This document shows positions 34,760 through 43,170 of a stretch of DNA of 64,000 nt, in pieces. The stretch spans positions 59,898 to 123,897 of the forward strand of contig NZ_SUGA01000016.1 of the NCBI RefSeq assembly GCF_004963255.1, given 5' to 3'. The stretch is from Mesorhizobium sp. (GTDB taxonomy: Bacteria > Pseudomonadota > Alphaproteobacteria > Rhizobiales > Rhizobiaceae). Below the pieces are notes generated by a model. That model saw only the letters and a program-made list of their open reading frames with translations. It did not search any database and was not told the origin of the DNA. The position numbers and the translations under genes are program-made. The stretch's first letter is position 1; every line of letters starts with the position of its first letter.

Positions 34760-37438
34760 ATGCGTTCAGGCGCCTCAGCACCGCTCGCGCTGACCGATAC
34801 GGGGCACGGCATCCAGGCATTCGCGCGACGCCAGGTCGGGCGGCTGGTTGGCGCCGGGCTGTTCCTGTTCACCGCCTTCGGCATTGCGGCTTTGGCCACG
34901 TGGAACGTTGCCGATCCGAGCTTCTCGCACGCCACCAGCAACGTCGTCACCAACGCAATGGGCTATGCGGGGGCTGTGTTCTCCGACCTCGCCATGCAGT
35001 TCTTCGGCCTTGCCGCCGTCGCCGGGCTGGTTCCGGCGGTTGTCTGGGGCTTCCTGCTTTTCACCGCGCGCGGCGTCGACAAATTGCCGAAGCGCGGCTT
35101 CGCCTGGTTCGGCTTCGCGCTTCTGGCCGCGGCCATCGCCGGCTGCGTGACGCCGCCCAACACCTGGCCGCTGCCGACCGGACTCGGCGGCGTTTTCGGC
35201 GACATGGTGCTGAAGATTCCGGGCATCGCGGTCGGCGGCTATCCGAAAGGGCTTTTCGCGACGATCATCGCGGTCGTCCTCGCCGCGCCGATGTTGTGGC
35301 TGTTTGCCTATGGCTCGGCGCTGATCGCGCGCAGGAACGGCTTCGCCGTCATGGAGCGCGCTGCTGCGCCCGATCCGCGCGAGCAGGACGAGATGCTGTT
35401 CGACGAGGATGAGGACGAGGGCGACGAAGGCATCTTGGCGCTCGGCGCCCTCACCCATTGGTGGCTGTCGCTCCGCGCCTTCCTGCACCGCCGCGCTGAA
35501 CGGCGCAGGCGGGAGCGCGACGAGTTCGAGCCGCCGATGCAACCCAAAGCCAGCGCCTGGCGGCGCGCCGCCGAGCGGGTCGAATCGGCCGAATTCGCCG
35601 AAAGCCGGGTGAGCCCGGGCGGCCGCGCTCGTGTCGAGCCGGAATTCTTCGCCGCCATGGTCAACGACCGCAGCGTTTCGGTCGACCCTGCCGACCAGGA
35701 CATCTTCGACGAGGACGAGGACGAAGACGTCGATCTCGACGACTTCGACGACGAGGCGCCTGTCCAGCGACGCGGCGCGCCTGCGGCCAAGGTGCGGAAC
35801 TTCCGCTCCGATGCCGCGACCCGCGTCGAGGCGCCGGCGGCGCGGCCGGTGCCGGGCGCGCGTGTCCAGCGCGAGGCGCAGACCTCGCTGATCGGCTCCG
35901 ACACGTTCGAGATGCCGTCGCTGCATTTCCTCTCGGAGCCGAAGAACGTCGCCAAGGACCCAAGCCTGTCGAAGGACGCGCTGGAGCAGAACGCGCGGCT
36001 TCTCGAAGGCGTGCTGGAGGATTTCGGCGTCAAAGGCGAGATCATCCATGTCCGCCCCGGCCCGGTCGTCACGCTCTACGAGCTGGAGCCGGCGCCCGGC
36101 ATCAAGTCCTCGCGCGTCATTGGCCTGTCCGACGACATCGCCCGCTCGATGAGCGCGATCGCATGCCGCGTCGCGGTGGTGCCCGGCCGCAACGCCATCG
36201 GCATCGAGCTGCCCAACGCCAAGCGCGAGACGGTCTATCTCAGGGAGATCATGGCCAGCCGTGACTTCGAGACGACCAAGGCGAAGCTGGCGCTGGCGCT
36301 CGGCAAGACCATCAATGGCGAGGCGGTCATCGTCGACATCGCCAAGATGCCGCATGTGCTGGTCGCCGGCACCACCGGCTCCGGCAAGTCGGTCGCCATC
36401 AACACGATGATCCTGTCGCTGCTCTACCGGCTGACGCCGCAGGAATGCCGGCTGATCATGATCGATCCGAAGATGCTCGAGCTCTCCGTCTATGACGGCA
36501 TTCCGCATCTTTTGACGCCGGTCGTCACCGATCCGAAGAAGGCGGTCGTGGCGCTGAAATGGACCGTGCGCGAGATGGAGGACCGTTACCGCAAGATGTC
36601 CAAGGTCGGCGTGCGCAACATCGATGGTTTCAACGCACGCGTTCAGCAAGCGGAGAAGAAGGGCGAGAAGATCTCGCGCACGGTGCAGACCGGCTTCGAC
36701 CGCCAGACCGGCGAGGCGATCTACGAGACCGAGAACCTCGATCTCGAGCCGATGCCCTATATCGTGGTCATCATCGACGAGATGGCCGACCTGATGATGG
36801 TGGCCGGCAAGGATATCGAAGGCGCGGTGCAGCGCCTGGCGCAGATGGCGCGCGCCGCCGGCATCCATGTCATCATGGCAACGCAACGTCCCTCGGTCGA
36901 CGTCATCACCGGCACGATCAAGGCGAATTTCCCGACCCGCATATCCTTCCAGGTGACGTCGAAGATCGACAGCCGCACCATCCTTGGCGAGCAGGGCGCC
37001 GAGCAGCTGCTCGGCATGGGCGACATGCTCTACATGGCCGGCGGCGGGCGCATCCAGCGCGTCCACGGTCCGTTCGTCTCGGACGACGAGGTCGAGCGGA
37101 TCGTCGCGCATCTGAAACTGCAGGGCGTGCCGGAGTATCTCGACGCCATCACCGAGGACGACGAGGAAGAGGACGAGGACGGCCCGTCCGGCAAGGGTGG
37201 TTCCGGCGGCGGTGGCGGCGGCAATTTCGAGGATTCCGACGATCCTTACGACCAGGCGGTGGCGGTGGTGCTGCGCGACGGCAAGGCTTCGACCAGCTAC
37301 ATCCAGCGGCGGCTCGGCATCGGCTACAATCGCGCCGCCTCGATCATCGAAAAGATGGAGAAGGAAGGCATCGTCGGCCCGGCCAACCACGCCGGCAAAC
37401 GCGAGATTTTGGTGCCGACCGAAGACGACAAGTTCTAG
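34760..37438 (+). CDS. ftsK: DNA translocase FtsK
   Basis: This 892-residue septal protein pumps chromosome ends and activates XerCD. Four N-terminal transmembrane segments lie within about 25-200. A charged, very acidic linker (FDEDEDEGDEG and IFDEDEDEDVDLDD) follows, then the RecA-like motor with Walker A GTTGSGKS at 537-544 and Walker B IVVIIDEMADLMMV. The C-terminal winged gamma domain (YDQAVAVVLRDGKASTSYIQ then RRLGIGYNRA) reads KOPS sequences. GGGGAAG before 34760 supports this ATG over one 42 bases earlier. Confidence 0.96.
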   Translation: MRSGASAPLALTDTGHGIQAFARRQVGRLVGAGLFLFTAFGIAALATWNVADPSFSHATSNVVTNAMGYAGAVFSDLAMQFFGLAAVAGLVPAVVWGFLLFTARGVDKLPKRGFAWFGFALLAAAIAGCVTPPNTWPLPTGLGGVFGDMVLKIPGIAVGGYPKGLFATIIAVVLAAPMLWLFAYGSALIARRNGFAVMERAAAPDPREQDEMLFDEDEDEGDEGILALGALTHWWLSLRAFLHRRAERRRRERDEFEPPMQPKASAWRRAAERVESAEFAESRVSPGGRARVEPEFFAAMVNDRSVSVDPADQDIFDEDEDEDVDLDDFDDEAPVQRRGAPAAKVRNFRSDAATRVEAPAARPVPGARVQREAQTSLIGSDTFEMPSLHFLSEPKNVAKDPSLSKDALEQNARLLEGVLEDFGVKGEIIHVRPGPVVTLYELEPAPGIKSSRVIGLSDDIARSMSAIACRVAVVPGRNAIGIELPNAKRETVYLREIMASRDFETTKAKLALALGKTINGEAVIVDIAKMPHVLVAGTTGSGKSVAINTMILSLLYRLTPQECRLIMIDPKMLELSVYDGIPHLLTPVVTDPKKAVVALKWTVREMEDRYRKMSKVGVRNIDGFNARVQQAEKKGEKISRTVQTGFDRQTGEAIYETENLDLEPMPYIVVIIDEMADLMMVAGKDIEGAVQRLAQMARAAGIHVIMATQRPSVDVITGTIKANFPTRISFQVTSKIDSRTILGEQGAEQLLGMGDMLYMAGGGRIQRVHGPFVSDDEVERIVAHLKLQGVPEYLDAITEDDEEEDEDGPSGKGGSGGGGGGNFEDSDDPYDQAVAVVLRDGKASTSYIQRRLGIGYNRAASIIEKMEKEGIVGPANHAGKREILVPTEDDKF

Positions 37439-37446
37439 GGTTTGCC

Positions 37447-37480
37447 GAGATTCAGGTCAGGCCGGCCTGACCTGAATCTC
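37447..37480. repeat. family A minimal palindrome, perfect
   Basis: GAGATTCAGGTCAGGCC is immediately followed by its exact reverse complement, a 34-base perfect palindrome 9 bases after the ftsK stop. Its ends equal the two ends of the full family A elements and its core is absent. There is no T-run, so a classical terminator is not supported. The 37481-37626 remainder has no gene. Confidence 0.9.
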
Positions 37481-37626
37481 GATAAGCCTGGCCTGACCAG
37501 ACGTAGGTTAGCAGGCAACCGGAAATCGTCTGGCGCGTTTGTGCGAAGTTGTCGCGCACCCGCCAAACTTAGGCCCTAGTGGGAGTCCACATACTGCCAC
37601 GACACGAATCACAGGAAGTGACCGGC

Positions 37627-38295
37627 ATGAACACCCAGACCGAATTCGCCATCACCCGCCGCCAGCTCCTCGGCCTCGGCTTGATGCTTGGCGGAGCTGC
37701 CGCTCTCAACCTTGTGCCCGGCTACCAGCTCGTAGCGGCAGCGCAGGCGGCGGTGCCGCCGGCGGCGCAGAAGATCGCCGACCATTTCTCCTCGGTGAAG
37801 TCGATGAGCGGCGAGTTCGTCCAGTTCGGCCCGAAGGGCGAGCAGACCGGCGGCAAGTTCTTTCTGGAACGTCCGGGCAAGATCCGCTTCAACTATGACG
37901 GCTCCTCCAACTTCCGCGTCATTTCCGACGGCAAGTCGGTGGTGATCCTCAACAAGAAGCTCAACACGTCCGATCTCTACCCGCTGTCGAAGACGCCGTT
38001 GAAATTGCTGCTCGACGACCGGATCGATCTCTCCGGCGGGCGCGTCAAGGCCGTCAAGGAAGAAGACGACCTCACGACCATCAAGCTTTCCGACAAGTCT
38101 GTCTTCGGCAATGCGATGATCACCATGATGTTCGACCCGAAGACCTATGATCTGCGCCAGTGGACGATCACCGACGCGCAAGGCAAGGACACGACGGTGA
38201 TGATCTTCAACACCAAGGAAGGCGTCAGCTTCCCGGCCGATACGTTTGCGATCGACTATACGGCGAACCGCGAGCTGAACACGAAGACGCGGTAA
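37627..38295 (+). CDS. LolA-like outer-membrane lipoprotein carrier protein
   Basis: This 222-residue protein has the LolA fold pattern: IADHFSSVKSMSGEFVQFGP, GKFFLERPGKIRFNY, ISDGKSVVILNKKLN, and MIFNTKEGVSFPADTFAIDY at the end. It should shuttle lipoproteins through the periplasm. The signal has a twin-arginine look (TRRQLLGLGLMLGG, R11-R12), unusual for LolA, which is normally Sec-exported. AGGAAG before 37627 supports the start. Confidence 0.88.
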   Translation: MNTQTEFAITRRQLLGLGLMLGGAAALNLVPGYQLVAAAQAAVPPAAQKIADHFSSVKSMSGEFVQFGPKGEQTGGKFFLERPGKIRFNYDGSSNFRVISDGKSVVILNKKLNTSDLYPLSKTPLKLLLDDRIDLSGGRVKAVKEEDDLTTIKLSDKSVFGNAMITMMFDPKTYDLRQWTITDAQGKDTTVMIFNTKEGVSFPADTFAIDYTANRELNTKTR

Positions 38296-38327
38296 AACTG
38301 CCGGCTTGGCGGGCCAGTCAGTAGCTT

Positions 38328-38533
38328 CGTCATCCTAGGGCGAAGCGACGCGGAGCGGAACCCTAGGGTCCATGCCGTTGCGTTTGCCGAAGAACGATGC
38401 GGTGCAGAAGAACATCGTCCTGTGCCGGCGTTCGGTGTCGAGGTCTGCACCGTTGCAGCGCTCGCACGTCACGGCATGGATTCGAGGGTCTGCGCGCGTC
38501 GCTTCGCTCCTTGCTCCGCCCTGGAATGACGAA
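38328..38533. repeat. family E long palindromic element
   Basis: The left arm CGTCATCCTAGGGCGAAGCG, ACGCGGAGCGGAACCCTAGG, GTCCATGCCGT is inverted as ACGGCATGGATTCGAGGGTC, TGCGCGCGTCGCTTCGCTCC, TTGCTCCGCCCTGGAATGACG. The middle 90 bases are unique. The right arm is homologous to the solo copy at 19934-20002. It occupies most of the gap before xthA. Confidence 0.85.
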
Positions 38534-38641
38534 GTTCAGAAGGCTTTGGCCAATCTCGAAGGCTTGCGACATGGTTCGGCTTGTCTTCGTCCGCGCTCGC
38601 TGGCAGTAGTTCGGCGACTTTAGCCGTCCCGGACCCGCCGC

Positions 38642-39448
38642 ATGCCTTTCACCATCGCCACCTGGAACATCAACTCCGTGCGCCTGCGCATGCCAATCGT
38701 CGAGCGGCTGCTGAAGGAGCACGCGCCGGACGTGCTGTGCCTGCAGGAAACAAAGGTGCCGGACGAGCTGTTCCCGGAGAAGGCTTTCCGCAAGGCGGGC
38801 TACGAGCACATCCTGTTTCACGGCCAGAAGGGCTATCACGGCGTCGCCACCGTGGCGCGCCGGCCGATCGAGCTGGTGGAAAAGCGGCGTTTTTGCGAGA
38901 TCGACGACAGCCGACATCTGTCGGTCAGGGTCCAGGCAGGCGGCAAATCGGTGCTGGTGCATAATTTCTATGTGCCGGCCGGCGGCGACGAGCCCGATCC
39001 GGAGATCAACCGCAAATTCCGCCACAAGCTCGATTTCGTCTATGAGATGAACTCCGTGCCGGCGAGCGGCGACGCGCTATCCGCGTCGATCCTGGTCGGG
39101 GACCTGAACATCGCGCCGCAGGAGCACGACGTCTGGTCGCACAAGCAGTTGCTCAACGTGGTCAGCCATACGCCGGTCGAGACGACAAATTTCGAGGCGA
39201 TGCGCAAGGCCGGCGGCTGGGTCGACCTGATGCGGCTCAACGTGCCCGCCGAGCAGAAGCTCTACACATGGTGGAGCTACCGCGCGAAGGACTGGGAAGC
39301 GTCGAACCGCGGCCGCCGCCTCGACCATGTCTGGTCTTCCGCCAATCTGGTGCCGGCTTTCAAAGGCTACGAGATCCTGCAGGCGGCGCGCGGCTGGGAG
39401 AAGCCGTCCGACCATGTGCCGGTCATCGCACGGTTCAACCTGGATTAG
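38642..39448 (+). CDS. xthA: exodeoxyribonuclease III
   Basis: This 268-residue AP endonuclease/3'-exonuclease of the EEP superfamily starts with the signature FTIATWNINSVRLRMPIVER. The metal Glu is in LCLQETKVPDELFP, the catalytic Asp/Asn in VGDLNIAPQEHDVW, the active region in WVDLMRLNVP and RRLDHVWSS, and SDHVPVIARF lies at the end. It is a base excision repair enzyme. It lies near cenR. Confidence 0.95.
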   Translation: MPFTIATWNINSVRLRMPIVERLLKEHAPDVLCLQETKVPDELFPEKAFRKAGYEHILFHGQKGYHGVATVARRPIELVEKRRFCEIDDSRHLSVRVQAGGKSVLVHNFYVPAGGDEPDPEINRKFRHKLDFVYEMNSVPASGDALSASILVGDLNIAPQEHDVWSHKQLLNVVSHTPVETTNFEAMRKAGGWVDLMRLNVPAEQKLYTWWSYRAKDWEASNRGRRLDHVWSSANLVPAFKGYEILQAARGWEKPSDHVPVIARFNLD

Positions 39449-39456
39449 GGCGGGCC

Positions 39457-39580
39457 GATATTCAGGTGAGGCCGGCCTGCAAATGGCGGCTTCCTTCGCT
39501 TCCGGTGCTCACGTACTTCAAGTACGCTCCGCTCCGGTTCTCGGAAGCCGCCATTTTCGACTCGGCCTGACCTGAATCTC
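39457..39580. repeat. family A mosaic palindrome, copy 3
   Basis: The short form runs GATATTCAGGTGAGGCCGGC ... GTGCTCACGTAC TTCAA GTACGCTCCGCTCC ... CGGCCTGACCTGAATCTC, between the xthA stop and the convergent cNMP-binding gene. Confidence 0.92.
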
Positions 39581-39600
39581 AGCCCGTCCTTCGGCGGTGC

Positions 39601-40056
39601 CTACCCCGTAAACCGCGGCGCCAGTTCCTCGATGCGGGCGATCATCTGCTGGAACTCCTCCAGGATGCGCTCATGCAACAGAACCGCGATCTCCGGATAT
39701 TCTTCCAGGATGCGGTGGAACATCTTGCGGCTCAATCGGATCACTTCAGAGTCGACCGCTGCGGAGGCGCTGGTCAGCCGGTTGGTGTCGGCGATCAGCG
39801 CCAGTTCGCTCAGCATGGTGCCCGGACCCGCGGTGCCGATCGGGACGCGTTCACCGCCTAGTTCCCGATAGAGCGTGATCAGGCCGCTGACCACGATGTA
39901 GGCAGAATCGGCAACATCATCCTCGCGGTAGAGCTTATGGTCGGCCTGCAGCATGGTGGTCTCGGCGCCGAAGGCGAGCAGGCGCAACTGTTCCTGGGTG
40001 AAGCCCTGGAAAAGCTTCACACCGGACAGGATGCGGATGTCGTCATCCAGCGCCAT
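39601..40056 (-). CDS. cyclic nucleotide-binding domain protein without HTH
   Basis: This 151-residue protein is a single CAP-type beta-roll: LSGVKLFQGFTQEQLRLLAFG, ADSAYIVVSGLITLY, a phosphate-binding cassette region around GTMLSELALIADTNRLTSAS, and a C-terminal helix. There is no DNA-binding domain, so it is not a transcription factor by itself. It may be a cNMP sensor acting on a partner. It lies on the same strand as cenR, 262 bases downstream, with a family B element between. Confidence 0.88.
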   Translation of the reverse strand: MALDDDIRILSGVKLFQGFTQEQLRLLAFGAETTMLQADHKLYREDDVADSAYIVVSGLITLYRELGGERVPIGTAGPGTMLSELALIADTNRLTSASAAVDSEVIRLSRKMFHRILEEYPEIAVLLHERILEEFQQMIARIEELAPRFTG

Positions 40057-40218
40057 CCTAGCTGTGTCCCCGAGCGGTCAGTCCAGTCCCTCCTTTGGAG
40101 CGGCGCGCCCTCCTGGGCGCGCGAGAAACGCTCCACCATGCATCGTGCGATGCTTGCAACGAGCTGATCCATCACCCTCCAGCACCAGGATCGCACCCGA
40201 AGCGGTCCCGCCCGACCG

Positions 40219-40303
40219 CTCTATCTCTTTTGGCTCAATTCCGGACGGAAGGCTACGGCGAAGCCGCCAAGCTCAACCGTTTCGTACTTTTCCTGGAATT
40301 GCC
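40219..40303. repeat. family B hairpin element, copy 4
   Basis: CTCTATCTCTTTTGGCTCAA then TTCCGGACGG is followed by a 40-base insert (CTACGGCGAAGCCGCC). It ends GTACTTTTCCTGGAATTGCC. It sits in the 40057-40318 gap; no gene is seen there. Confidence 0.65.
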
Positions 40304-40318
40304 TAGATCATGAAATGT

Positions 40319-41002
40319 TTAAGGAACCAGCTTGTAGCCGCCGCTTTCTGTCACAAGAATTTCGGCATTGGAAGGATCGCGCTCGATCTTCTGGCGCAAC
40401 CGGTAGACATGGGTCTCCAGCGTGTGCGTGGTGACGCCGGAATTGTAACCCCAGACCTCTTCCAGCAGCACGTCGCGCGTCACCACCTTCTGGTCGGCGC
40501 GGTAGAGATATTTGATGATCGAGGCTTCCTTCTCGGTCAGCCGCACCTTGGCGCCGCGCGGATCGATCAAAAGCTTCTGGCTGGGCTTGAACGTGTAGGG
40601 TCCGACCGAGAAGGTGGCGTCCTCGCTCTGCTCGTGCTGGCGAAGCTGGGCGCGGATGCGGGCCAACAGCACGGCGAAGCGGAAGGGCTTGGTCACATAA
40701 TCGTTGGCGCCGGCCTCAAGACCCAGAATCGTGTCTGAATCGGTGTCGTGGCCGGTCAGCATGATTATCGGCGCCTTGTAGCCGCCCTTGCGCAGGATCT
40801 TCACAGCCTCGCGGCCATCCATGTCGGGCAGGCCGACATCCATGATGAGCAGGTCGACAACGCCGCTGCGCGCGGCGGCAACGCCTTTTGCGGCGGTCGA
40901 TTCCTGCTGGACGTCGAATTCCTCGTAGAGCGCCAGCTGCTCGACCAGGGTGGCGCGCAGGTCGTCGTCGTCATCGACGATCAGGATGGTGCGTGATGTC
41001 AT
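40319..41002 (-). CDS. cenR: OmpR-family response regulator CenR
   Basis: This 227-residue protein has a receiver domain with the acidic pocket VDDDDDL and phospho-acceptor D55 in LLIMDVGLPDMDG. It also has T in MLTGHD and K in YVTKPF. The C-terminal OmpR winged helix (LTEKEASIIKYLYRADQKVV, VWGYNSGVTTHTLETHVYRL) follows. The whole-sequence pattern VEQLALYEEFD and HDTDSDTILGLEAGANDYV matches CenR, an essential envelope regulator paired with CenK in alphaproteobacteria. The kinase gene is not in the window. The start at 41002 was preferred to a TTG 9 bases upstream. Confidence 0.85.
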   Translation of the reverse strand: MTSRTILIVDDDDDLRATLVEQLALYEEFDVQQESTAAKGVAAARSGVVDLLIMDVGLPDMDGREAVKILRKGGYKAPIIMLTGHDTDSDTILGLEAGANDYVTKPFRFAVLLARIRAQLRQHEQSEDATFSVGPYTFKPSQKLLIDPRGAKVRLTEKEASIIKYLYRADQKVVTRDVLLEEVWGYNSGVTTHTLETHVYRLRQKIERDPSNAEILVTESGGYKLVP

Positions 41003-41100
41003 GGATATCAATCCGTTGTTTTAAAAAGAATATTCAGTTGACCTCCCCCCATTTATGCGGAAGCTCACCGGCGCAACAGCCGATCACAGTGATTTGTTCC

Positions 41101-41685
41101 GTGACACGATCATACAAGAAAAAACGCACGCGCAATGAGGCGGGCGCATTTTTGCCGAAGGGCTTGCGCGTTTTGGTGGTACGCGCGCGCCCAGGCAACC
41201 CCGCGCAAGGCTTCCTGCAAGCCGGCAAAACGGTGTTTCCCTGCGCCCTGGGGCGCAGCGGCATTACCGCCAACAAGCATGAGGGGGATGGCGCGACGCC
41301 GCTGGCGTCGATGCGCATCCTGTCAGGCTATTTCCGGGGGGATCATTTTGCGGGCGGGCGCAGGACAAGACTGCCGATGGCGCCGATCGGTCCGGATCTA
41401 GGCTGGTGCGAGGTGCCGGACGACCGCAACTATAACCGGCCGGTGAAGATCCCCTATGGCGCGAGCCATGAGCGGATGAAGCGCGACGACCGGCTCTACG
41501 ATGTCTGCCTGGTGTTCGACTGGAACATCGCGCCGCGCTTGCGCGGGCGCGGCAGCGCGATCTTCTTCCATCTGGCGCGGCCGGGCTTCACGCCGACCCA
41601 GGGCTGCGTGGCGGTCACGGCGCGGACCATGGCGAGGCTGCTTCCGTTGTTGTCGGATAGGACGGTGGTGAAGGTGGTGAGGTAG
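41101..41685 (+). CDS. L,D-transpeptidase (YkuD-type) family protein
   Basis: This 194-residue protein has the L,D-transpeptidase catalytic pattern: LQAGKTVFPCALGRSGITAN, KHEGDGATPLASMRIL, RNYNRPVKIPYGASHERM, the His region AIFFHLARPG, and the Cys nucleophile in TPTQGCVAVTARTM. It would form or edit peptidoglycan 3-3 crosslinks or anchor proteins. No signal peptide is visible. The GTG at 41101 is the best start I can find; codons further up look non-coding. It is divergent from cenR. Confidence 0.85.
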   Translation: MTRSYKKKRTRNEAGAFLPKGLRVLVVRARPGNPAQGFLQAGKTVFPCALGRSGITANKHEGDGATPLASMRILSGYFRGDHFAGGRRTRLPMAPIGPDLGWCEVPDDRNYNRPVKIPYGASHERMKRDDRLYDVCLVFDWNIAPRLRGRGSAIFFHLARPGFTPTQGCVAVTARTMARLLPLLSDRTVVKVVR

Positions 41686-41693
41686 GGGCCATT

Positions 41694-41845
41694 GATATTC
41701 AGGTGAGGCCGGCCTGCAAATGGCGGTTTCCTGCGCTTCCGGTGCTCACGTACGAAAAGTACGCTCCGCTCCGGTTCTCGGAACCCACCCAGTTTGGTCG
41801 CTTCGCGCCCGTCTTCGACTCCGACTCGGCCTGACCTGAATCTCA
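41694..41845. repeat. family A mosaic palindrome, copy 4 (long form)
   Basis: The ends are the same as the other copies. The core has GTAC GAAAA GTAC in place of GTAC TTCAA GTAC, and the TTGGTCGCTTCGCGCCCGTC segment of copy 1. Its right end supplies the stop codon (TCA on plus) of the convergent DUF1127 gene. Confidence 0.92.
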
Positions 41846-42109
41846 ATAGCCCCTCGACCGCTTCGGCTGCTGCCAACCCGTGCCGAGCAGCCCGATCTCG
41901 CGAAGCTCTCGATCCATCGTCTTCGAGATATCCCGGCGTTCGGCGCCGACGTCGCGCAACTGGCTGTCGGAGAGGTCTTCTACCGACTCTAGGGGAAGCC
42001 GGACGGCGACACGGGCCTGGCGCAGCCAATCGCGTGCCGAACGCAGCCAAAGAGTTAGGCTCGAGGGCGATTCCAGGGGGGTGCAGGGCTTCAGGGCGAT
42101 CTCGGTCAT
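41843..42109 (-). CDS. DUF1127-family small protein
   Basis: This 88-residue Arg-rich protein has a C-terminal YjiS/DUF1127 motif: VEDLSDSQLRDVGAERRDIS then KTMDREL. In some alphaproteobacteria, DUF1127 proteins affect RNA turnover or carbon/phosphate metabolism, but the role here is not known. The stop overlaps the end of a family A repeat. The start at 42109 is supported by GGATAAAG; an ATG at 42169 is possible. Confidence 0.78.
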   Translation of the reverse strand: MTEIALKPCTPLESPSSLTLWLRSARDWLRQARVAVRLPLESVEDLSDSQLRDVGAERRDISKTMDRELREIGLLGTGWQQPKRSRGY

Positions 42110-42240
42110 GGCTTTATCCAGTGTTCTCCGGATATCAAATCCGGTTTGACGGTGTTTCGATGAAGCCATGATGCCGGATTGAAAAACAAACGGGAAACGA
42201 GTAGTTCTTTTCTGATCATCAAGTTTTGTTTGGAGATCGG

Positions 42241-43161
42241 ATGTCCAAACTGCTGCCCGGAACGCGAGCGCTGCGGACGTTCGAGGCGGCCGCCAGGCAC
42301 CTCAATTTCACCCGCGCCGCCGACGAGCTCGGGCTGACGCCGGCGGCGGTCAGCCACCAGATCAAGGAAATCGAAGATCAACTCGATCTGGTGCTGTTCA
42401 CGCGCACCAGCCGCAGCATTCGCCTGACCGAGGCAGGCAGCCTGCTGCACGACGCGTCGATCGACGCGCTCGACCTGCTCAACCGGGCGGTCAGCCGCGC
42501 CCGCAAGATGACGCGCGGCACGGCATTGCTGAAGGTGACGCTCGACGCGCAGTTCGCGACGAAATGGCTGATGCGCCGGGTCGACGACTTTCGCCGGCAG
42601 AAGCCCGGCATCGAGCTGCGCTTCGACATCACCTACGACGTCAGGGATTTCGAGCGCGACGATGTCGATATCGGCATCCGCTTCGGCACCGGTAAATATC
42701 CGGGGCTCCGCGCGCACCGGCTGTTTGAGAACATCATCATCCCGGTGTGCAGCCCGGCGCTGCTGGCGTCGGGTCCGCCGCTGAAGGAGCCGCGCGACCT
42801 TTTCAACCACACGCTCGCGCATATCGAATGGTCGCGGCAGGGCGTGACCTGGCCGAACTGGAGCATGTGGATGCAGGCGGCCGGCGTCGACGATTTCGAC
42901 GACAGCCGCGTGCTGGTGTTCGGTTCGTCAACCGATGCCACCCAGGCGGCGCTGGACGGCAATGCGGTGGCGCTGGCCGACTTCGCCATGGTCGCCAACG
43001 ATCTTTCGCAAGGGCGCCTGGTGCGGCCTTTCGAGCTCGGCATCAAGATCGCGCCGGAATTCGCCTATTTCCTGGTCTACCCCGAGACCGCGAAAGACGA
43101 CGCACGGGTCATCGCCTTTCGCGAATGGCTGCTGGACGAGGTGGCGAAAACGCCGACATAA
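42241..43161 (+). CDS. LysR-family transcriptional regulator, GcvA-like
   Basis: This 306-residue protein has an N-terminal winged helix (RTFEAAARHLNFTRAADELG, LTPAAVSHQIKEIEDQLD, FTRTSRSIRLTEAG) and a substrate-binding domain (ELRFDITYDVRDFERDDVDI, FGTGKYPGLRAHRLFENII). This pattern is the GcvA/AmpR subgroup. TTTGGAG precedes the ATG. The neighbouring genes give no obvious target. Confidence 0.92.
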   Translation: MSKLLPGTRALRTFEAAARHLNFTRAADELGLTPAAVSHQIKEIEDQLDLVLFTRTSRSIRLTEAGSLLHDASIDALDLLNRAVSRARKMTRGTALLKVTLDAQFATKWLMRRVDDFRRQKPGIELRFDITYDVRDFERDDVDIGIRFGTGKYPGLRAHRLFENIIIPVCSPALLASGPPLKEPRDLFNHTLAHIEWSRQGVTWPNWSMWMQAAGVDDFDDSRVLVFGSSTDATQAALDGNAVALADFAMVANDLSQGRLVRPFELGIKIAPEFAYFLVYPETAKDDARVIAFREWLLDEVAKTPT

Positions 43162-43170
43162 GACCTGTTG

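Noticed and set aside
34775..37390. 871-codon open frame on the minus strand opposite ftsK
   Set aside because: It is antisense to a complete FtsK with intact motor motifs. Its His/Asp/Arg/Leu-rich translation is typical of a shadow frame.
37447..37480. ftsK terminator
   Set aside because: A perfect palindrome is present but there is no U-tract, and the sequence equals the ends of family A repeats.
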